From Henningerozyma blattae CBS 6284 (taxonomy: Eukaryota; Ascomycota; Saccharomycetes; Saccharomycetales; Saccharomycetaceae): a DNA stretch of 64,000 bases. The position numbers were made by a program, and so were the translations under genes. The notes beneath the pieces were generated by a model. That model searched no databases. It saw only the letters and a program-made list of their open reading frames with translations, and was not told where the DNA came from. Every line of letters starts with the position of its first letter. Within the stretch, counting starts at the first letter, position 1. Where the stretch lies: positions 186,001 through 250,000 of the forward strand of contig NC_020186.1 in the NCBI RefSeq assembly GCF_000315915.1. Direction: 5' to 3'. Shown here one piece after another: positions 59,286 to 64,000 of the stretch.

Positions 59286-60983
59286 ATGTCTGATCAAAGC
59301 AAGATTAGTATGCAAAGTTATAACTTGGTCAAGTTATTGAAAAGATTGGAAGATGCCACTGCCAGATTGGAAGATGTCACCATCTACCAAGAAGGTTACA
59401 TCCAAGCCAAGATCACAAAGGCTAATGGCGGTAACAGTGTTTCCAATGCTTCTCCATCTACTACTTCTACAAAGAGTAGTAAGCAAGTAAACTTAGCACC
59501 TTCTGCTTCAAGTGATTCAGTTACAACTTCATCTGCATATCATACCCCAGCCGCTACTGTTATTCAAGAAACTGCAGATGCAGCAGCTTCTGATTCTATT
59601 TCAGATTTTGAATCTTTTATTAAGGAATCAATGAATCCATTGGTTGAATTAGCTAAGAAGATTGATCCTGTGGTTGAGGAAGCAACAGATTTCTTCAAGA
59701 AAGCTTTTGTTTCTCAATTAAAAGTTATCAAATTATCTGAGTCTTGTAAAAAACCAGATTTTAATTCTAAAGAATTTATGGATGTTTTCACTCCAATTAA
59801 TAATGATATCATTAAATTAGTGGAAATGAAAGATAAATATCATAAGAGCAAATATTTATCTCATTTGAACTCTTTAATTGAAGGTGCTCCTTTATTCTCA
59901 TGGGTTACTGTCGATAAACCAGTTTCTTTTATTAATGATTTTAAAGATGCTTCTCAATTCTGGACTGATAGAGTTTTGAAAGATTTTAGAAAAACTGATG
60001 AAAATTCAGTCCAATGGGTGACTAAACTATTATCCATGTTTGATGATTTGAAAGCTTATGTTAAAAAATATCATTTTAATGGTATTTCTTGGAACCCTAA
60101 GGGTATGACCTTATCAGAAGCCACCGCTAATGACTCCTCTAGCGTTGACACTAATACAAGTGCAAGTAACAACTCAATTAACAGTTCTTCTACTGCACAA
60201 TCAGCTACAAGCGGTGGTCCACCCCCACCTCCACCTGCTCCACCTGCTTCTGTTTTTGAAATTAATAATGATTCTTCCACTGCAAGTAAGCCAACTCCAT
60301 CTTCTGGCGGTATGAGTGATGTCTTTTCTCAATTAAATGCGGGTGAACACATTACTAAAGGCTTGAAGAAAGTTGATAAGTCTCAACAAACTCATAAAAA
60401 TCCTTCTTTACGTGCTTCTTCAACTGTACCAGCATCCTCCTCAGTCACAAAGGGTCCGCCACCAAAGCCAAGAAAGCCAAATACTTTAAAGACTAAAAAA
60501 CCACCAAGAAAGGAATTACTTGGTAGTAAATGGTTTATTGAAAATTATGAAGATCAAATTGAACCAATCGTCATTGAAGGTAATAAAGATGAATCTATCT
60601 TTATCGGTAATTGTACAAATACAATAGTTCAAGTTAAAGGTAAAGTTAACGCTATTTCGATGAGTCAATCTAATGGTTCTTCTGTCGTCATCGATTCTTC
60701 CATTTCAGGGTTGGAAATTATTAAATGTAATAAGTTCGGTGTTCAAATCGATAGTTATATTCCACAAATTACAATCGATAAATCTGAAGGTGGTACTATC
60801 TATTTGTCTACTGATTCACTTAACGCAGAAATTTATACTTCTTGTTCAACAGCATTAAACGTTAATTTACCAATTGGTGAAGATGGTGATTTTGTAGAAT
60901 TTCCAATACCTGAACAATTGAAACATACTTTCAATGATGCTTCCAAGAAAATAACAAGTTCTGTTTTTGAACATGTTGGTTAA
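59286..60983 (+). CDS. SRV2: Cyclase-associated protein (CAP)
   Basis: Recycles actin monomers with cofilin and, in yeast, links adenylyl cyclase Cyr1 to Ras. The 565-residue protein (S. cerevisiae 526) has the N-terminal cyclase-binding helix ([20 protein letters not shown]), the helical folded domain at about 110-265 ([21 protein letters not shown]), a polyproline run [13 protein letters not shown] near residue 315, a WH2-like region ([28 protein letters not shown] in two parts), a second Pro-rich segment ([10 protein letters not shown]) and the C-terminal beta-helix CARP domain ([11 protein letters not shown] to the end). Convergent with NAM9; order matches YNL138W-YNL137C. Confidence 0.96.
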   Translation: MSDQSKISMQSYNLVKLLKRLEDATARLEDVTIYQEGYIQAKITKANGGNSVSNASPSTTSTKSSKQVNLAPSASSDSVTTSSAYHTPAATVIQETADAAASDSISDFESFIKESMNPLVELAKKIDPVVEEATDFFKKAFVSQLKVIKLSESCKKPDFNSKEFMDVFTPINNDIIKLVEMKDKYHKSKYLSHLNSLIEGAPLFSWVTVDKPVSFINDFKDASQFWTDRVLKDFRKTDENSVQWVTKLLSMFDDLKAYVKKYHFNGISWNPKGMTLSEATANDSSSVDTNTSASNNSINSSSTAQSATSGGPPPPPPAPPASVFEINNDSSTASKPTPSSGGMSDVFSQLNAGEHITKGLKKVDKSQQTHKNPSLRASSTVPASSSVTKGPPPKPRKPNTLKTKKPPRKELLGSKWFIENYEDQIEPIVIEGNKDESIFIGNCTNTIVQVKGKVNAISMSQSNGSSVVIDSSISGLEIIKCNKFGVQIDSYIPQITIDKSEGGTIYLSTDSLNAEIYTSCSTALNVNLPIGEDGDFVEFPIPEQLKHTFNDASKKITSSVFEHVG

Positions 60984-61298
60984 TTATATTAGAATTGGCA
61001 TTCGATATAACAAATTTCCTCATATGAGTTACTCTGTTTTTCCTTCATTTTTGCCACATGATTAACATGTACAAGTTTTTTTTATTATCTGAATTATATT
61101 TATATATATAATTAAAATATAGTACTTTATTTTATTTTATTTTTATTTACACGATGGTTTTATTATATTATCTAAGAATATATAGTGTCATATATATAAT
61201 GTATGCATATATCCTAACTAATATTAAGTATTATCTTTTTAAGGGTTTAGAGTACATGGAAAAAGATAGATATCATTGGATTGCAACCTTATATTGGT
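60984..61298. other. SRV2-NAM9 convergent region
   Basis: 315 bp of AT-rich sequence with a TTTTATTT-type run near 61128-61148. No gene. Confidence 0.55.
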
Positions 61299-62780
61299 TT
61301 ACCTACCTTTTCTAACATAATACATATAAGCTCTTTCATGTACAGCTAAATTAAATGGTGAAATGACTTCAGAATGGCCAGGACGAGCTTTTGGATCATT
61401 CAAATAAATTGCACTACAGGTTTTAAAAGAAATTTCAATATGATGTGGTAAGATGGCAAAAGGTGACAAAAATGGCCTTGGCTTCCATGGTGTGAAATAT
61501 GATTTGTTTTTTTCCTCTCTACCAAAAATAGCTTTTTGTTGCCAAGGTAAATTTATTAAATTCTTTAATTTATTCTCATCAGATGAATTAGTTTCAATTA
61601 GTTCTTTTACATTTTTAATAGGATCATGATATTTTAATTTTTTAGACCAACTTGGATTATAAGGAATTGAAGCATTTGTGGAATTATCCGTACCTGACTT
61701 TAATTTATCCACAGAATATTTATTTAATAAGAAAGAATTTAAAGGTTTGGTCATTGTTGACAAATGGAATTTAATTTGACGAAGTGTTTTTATTTGTTCT
61801 GCTTTAATTGTTTCCTTAATTGGGTCACGCAAAGCTAATAATTCTTCAATAAATTTGGCACGTTCCTCATCTGTTTTTGATACAAACTGTTTATATAGAT
61901 CATTATCACTGGTTTTAAACTCTTTCATTATAGCTAAGGAAGTTTTCTTTAACTCTACATTATCATCATACAGATCTGAGAAATCATCTTCAGTAATTTT
62001 TTCAATTTCTTTATCCTTGTTAATTATATGTTCAATAACATTTGTTAATATCTTAGAAGGTGTGCAATCAGTCAATTCTTTCTTCAATCTTGCCTCCATG
62101 GACTTTTCATAATTTTTAACAAACTCTAAATATTTTTGTTTCTTGGGATCTGAATTTGGTAAATTTAATAATTTCTTCATTTTGACATCCCAAACTTTTT
62201 TTGGATTTTCTCTTGCATTTTTCACATATTTATTCCATAATACAATTTGGATTTTGTCTACTTTCAATGCTTCTTCTAAATTTGGTTTTTTGGCACCTAA
62301 CGCCATTAATACTTTCTCTGGAGTGACATGAAATAGGTCACCAGGTTTTAATACATAACCCGGATGCTTAATTTTGATACCATTTACAGTAACATTGCCA
62401 TGTAAAATAAACTGTCTTGCTTGTCTAACAGAAGAAGCAAACATAGCTCTAAATAATGCAAAGTCTAATCTCTTTTCTAATACACCGTACGTTTGTAATA
62501 AATAAGGTGTATCTGGTACTTTACCACCACGTAAAGATGCATCTAATTGAGCAACAGATTCCAGGGCTGGAGTAAAGGTAGCTTTCCATCTACCTTCAGT
62601 TAGGTGTTCACCATGGTATGCTCTTGTTTCTTGTTTTGAAATAAATTTTTGTTGATAAAGAGATTTCGATTTGAAATCTATTCTATTCTTCTTGTAAAGG
62701 TTGAATAAATTATATTTATTAAATGAAGTACGTACACGACCCCTAGTCAATGATTTTAACAGTATAGCTTTCTTAGGCAT
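61299..62780 (-). CDS. NAM9: Mitochondrial ribosomal protein uS4m
   Basis: Small-subunit protein of the mitochondrial ribosome, S4 family. The 493-residue protein (S. cerevisiae 486) starts with MPKKAILLKSLTRGRVRTSF, basic as in S4 and suited to mitochondrial import. The S4 RNA-binding domain is at about residues 105-160: YGVLEKRLDFALFRAMFASSV, ARQFILHGNVTVNGIKIKHPGY. A long charged yeast-specific extension follows. The C-terminal part has PWKPRPFLSPFAILPHHIEIS and ends HERAYMYYVRKGR. No intron signs. Confidence 0.96.
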   Translation of the reverse strand: MPKKAILLKSLTRGRVRTSFNKYNLFNLYKKNRIDFKSKSLYQQKFISKQETRAYHGEHLTEGRWKATFTPALESVAQLDASLRGGKVPDTPYLLQTYGVLEKRLDFALFRAMFASSVRQARQFILHGNVTVNGIKIKHPGYVLKPGDLFHVTPEKVLMALGAKKPNLEEALKVDKIQIVLWNKYVKNARENPKKVWDVKMKKLLNLPNSDPKKQKYLEFVKNYEKSMEARLKKELTDCTPSKILTNVIEHIINKDKEIEKITEDDFSDLYDDNVELKKTSLAIMKEFKTSDNDLYKQFVSKTDEERAKFIEELLALRDPIKETIKAEQIKTLRQIKFHLSTMTKPLNSFLLNKYSVDKLKSGTDNSTNASIPYNPSWSKKLKYHDPIKNVKELIETNSSDENKLKNLINLPWQQKAIFGREEKNKSYFTPWKPRPFLSPFAILPHHIEISFKTCSAIYLNDPKARPGHSEVISPFNLAVHERAYMYYVRKGR

Positions 62781-63124
62781 TATGTACTATGTCACTAACT
62801 GATACTACTGAAGATACCGAGAAAAACCAATAACTGCAGAATTGTAATAAATCAGTAACGGTATTCTTATTAAGTAATATTTCTTGATTTTGATGACTTT
62901 TTATTATTAGAATTTAGAAATTAATTTAGTACTTTTTTTTTCGTAATTATTCGGAAACTTAAATTAAGCGAATAGAAAATAATAAAGGATAGTGTATTGA
63001 TATCACCTATCTGGTATAGCTTAAAAGAAGTATATTATTTTTTATTTTATATTCTTGGCTGAATTACTGTGATAGTTAAAATTTATATTACTATACAGCT
63101 AATATTCAGATAAATATACCAAAT
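62781..63124. other. NAM9-EAF7 divergent promoter
   Basis: 344 bp, AT-rich, with T- and A-runs. No distinctive site. Confidence 0.55.
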
Positions 63125-64000
63125 ATGGAGCCATCAGAATGGTTAATTGTAGATGAAATCAGACTTTTCCGATGGATATCAGAATTTAAGCCAGCGGGAA
63201 TCAATAAACACTTCCATATGTGTTGTATAGTTGAAAGAATGAATCATCCTGACAAATATCCAGTTACTCTACTTCAAAAGGAAATTATTCGTGCAGGTAG
63301 AGTTTTTACAGCAAATGATATATGGAAGAAAATATCATCACACTATGATTTAAAAGATATGGATAGGATTGAAAATAATTATGCAGTATCATTACAGAGC
63401 AAAGCCAAAAAGTCGAAATCTGATGATATTGATAATGAGTTTAGCATTGGAAATAAATTGGTAAAAGAACGTGATTTTGAACTTCCTTGGTATGAATATG
63501 GTGAAATAAAATTAGCAAATGCAAAACGTTCCAAAATAGAATTAGATGATAATAATAATGAAATTGTTAGACAAAAAACTCCCAAAGTTGAAACCCCTGT
63601 TGAAAAGGAGAATAAAGATAATATTACTAGTGAGAAACCTCCAAGTAAAAAAAACAACTTAGAAAATGAAGTAAGTATATCTGAAAGCAGACCAGTATCA
63701 GATACTAAATCGAGCAAGCTTGACACTCACGGAAATATACCAAGCACTAATGAAAGCACAACAGATACTAAGGAAAAGACATTAGAAACTAAGGAAAGCA
63801 CATCTGATGCTAAAGAAATCACATCAGAGATCAATGAAACTAAATCAGTCACTAAGGAAAATATAACAAACACTAAAAAGAGTTCACCAGATACAAATGA
63901 GAAAATTTCAAAATCTGAAGATGAGCATATATCTATTAAAGGTAAAGACACAGTAAATGTAGCTGCATCGAGTAAAGATACATCATGTGTGGCTTCCTCA
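63125..64000 (+). CDS. EAF7: NuA4 subunit Eaf7 (partial, cut by window end)
   Basis: Subunit of the NuA4 histone H4 acetyltransferase and the TINTIN module with Eaf3 and Eaf5. The frame is open from ATG 63125 to the window end, 292 codons (full S. cerevisiae protein 425). The N-terminal MRGBP/Eaf7 domain spans about residues 1-130: MEPSEWLIVDEIRLFRWISE, KPAGINKHFHMCCIVERMN, FTANDIWKKISSHYDLKDMD, and then FELPWYEYGEI. After residue 140 it becomes low-complexity and charged with (T/S)xTKE-type near-repeats, such as TKEKTLETKESTSDAKE. The C-terminus lies outside the window. Confidence 0.94.
   Translation, partial: MEPSEWLIVDEIRLFRWISEFKPAGINKHFHMCCIVERMNHPDKYPVTLLQKEIIRAGRVFTANDIWKKISSHYDLKDMDRIENNYAVSLQSKAKKSKSDDIDNEFSIGNKLVKERDFELPWYEYGEIKLANAKRSKIELDDNNNEIVRQKTPKVETPVEKENKDNITSEKPPSKKNNLENEVSISESRPVSDTKSSKLDTHGNIPSTNESTTDTKEKTLETKESTSDAKEITSEINETKSVTKENITNTKKSSPDTNEKISKSEDEHISIKGKDTVNVAASSKDTSCVASS

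Noticed and set aside
1..64000. Ty elements, LTRs, CRISPR arrays or tRNA genes
   Set aside because: No reverse-transcriptase or integrase frames, no paired LTR ends, no spacer-repeat arrays, and no cloverleaf with both A and B boxes were seen by eye.

Overview
This is nuclear DNA from a budding yeast of the Saccharomycetaceae. The evidence is AT-rich sequence, compact genes, introns with GTATGT donors and TACTAAC branch points, a 106-residue RPL42 split after its fourth base, and some thirty proteins that read as close relatives of Saccharomyces cerevisiae proteins. Gene names below are ortholog assignments made from memory of the S. cerevisiae proteins and gene order; no search was run.

The order interleaves two S. 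cerevisiae blocks, right-arm chromosome VIII (YHR144 down to YHR127) and left-arm chromosome XIV (YNL169 to YNL136). The YHR genes run monotonically, with YNL genes inserted between them. Many YNL genes expected in an unduplicated ancestor (SKO1, RIA1, CBK1, a YCK casein kinase, CUZ1, PGA1, RPC31, PGA2) are absent. This fits a post-whole-genome-duplication species whose gene losses differ from those of S. cerevisiae, such as the Vanderwaltozyma/Tetrapisispora or Kazachstania/Naumovozyma groups. The species cannot be fixed from the sequence alone.

Layout. 0-5.7 kb: an unidentified partial ORF, a gene-poor stretch and a hexose transporter with a long tail. 5.7-21.8 kb: PSD1, DCD1, FMP41, RPC10, BNI5, YNL165W-like, a small secreted protein, IBD2, CHS7 and spliced RPL42. 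21.8-38 kb: YHR140W-like, a giant repeat-filled YGP1/SPS100 homolog, MEP2, a spliced YHR138C-like protease-B-inhibitor relative, GIM3 and ARO9. 37.3-39.9 kb: a visibly GC-richer island with SPL2 and WSS1. 40-52 kb: NSG1, IGO2, ECM14, an ASI2 candidate, a PH-domain gene (YHR131C/YNL144C), a small membrane protein and ARP1. 52-64 kb: FUR1, spliced LSM7, ALF1, INN1, YHR127W-like, SRV2, NAM9 and the start of EAF7.

The genes are mostly independent housekeeping loci, with some themes: cytokinesis and wall (BNI5, INN1, CHS7), nutrient response (HXT, MEP2 behind GATA sites, SPL2 behind twin Pho4 sites, IGO2, YGP1), and tubulin/actin folding and dynamics (GIM3, ALF1, ARP1, SRV2). No transposon, CRISPR array or convincing tRNA was found. 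The best leads are the giant YGP1 homolog, the intron at the signal-peptide boundary of the YHR138C homolog, the intron in LSM7, a helically phased 10-bp repeat before SPL2, matching MCB pairs with 18-bp spacing at two promoters, and two structured non-coding stretches (23.9 kb and 53.4-53.6 kb).
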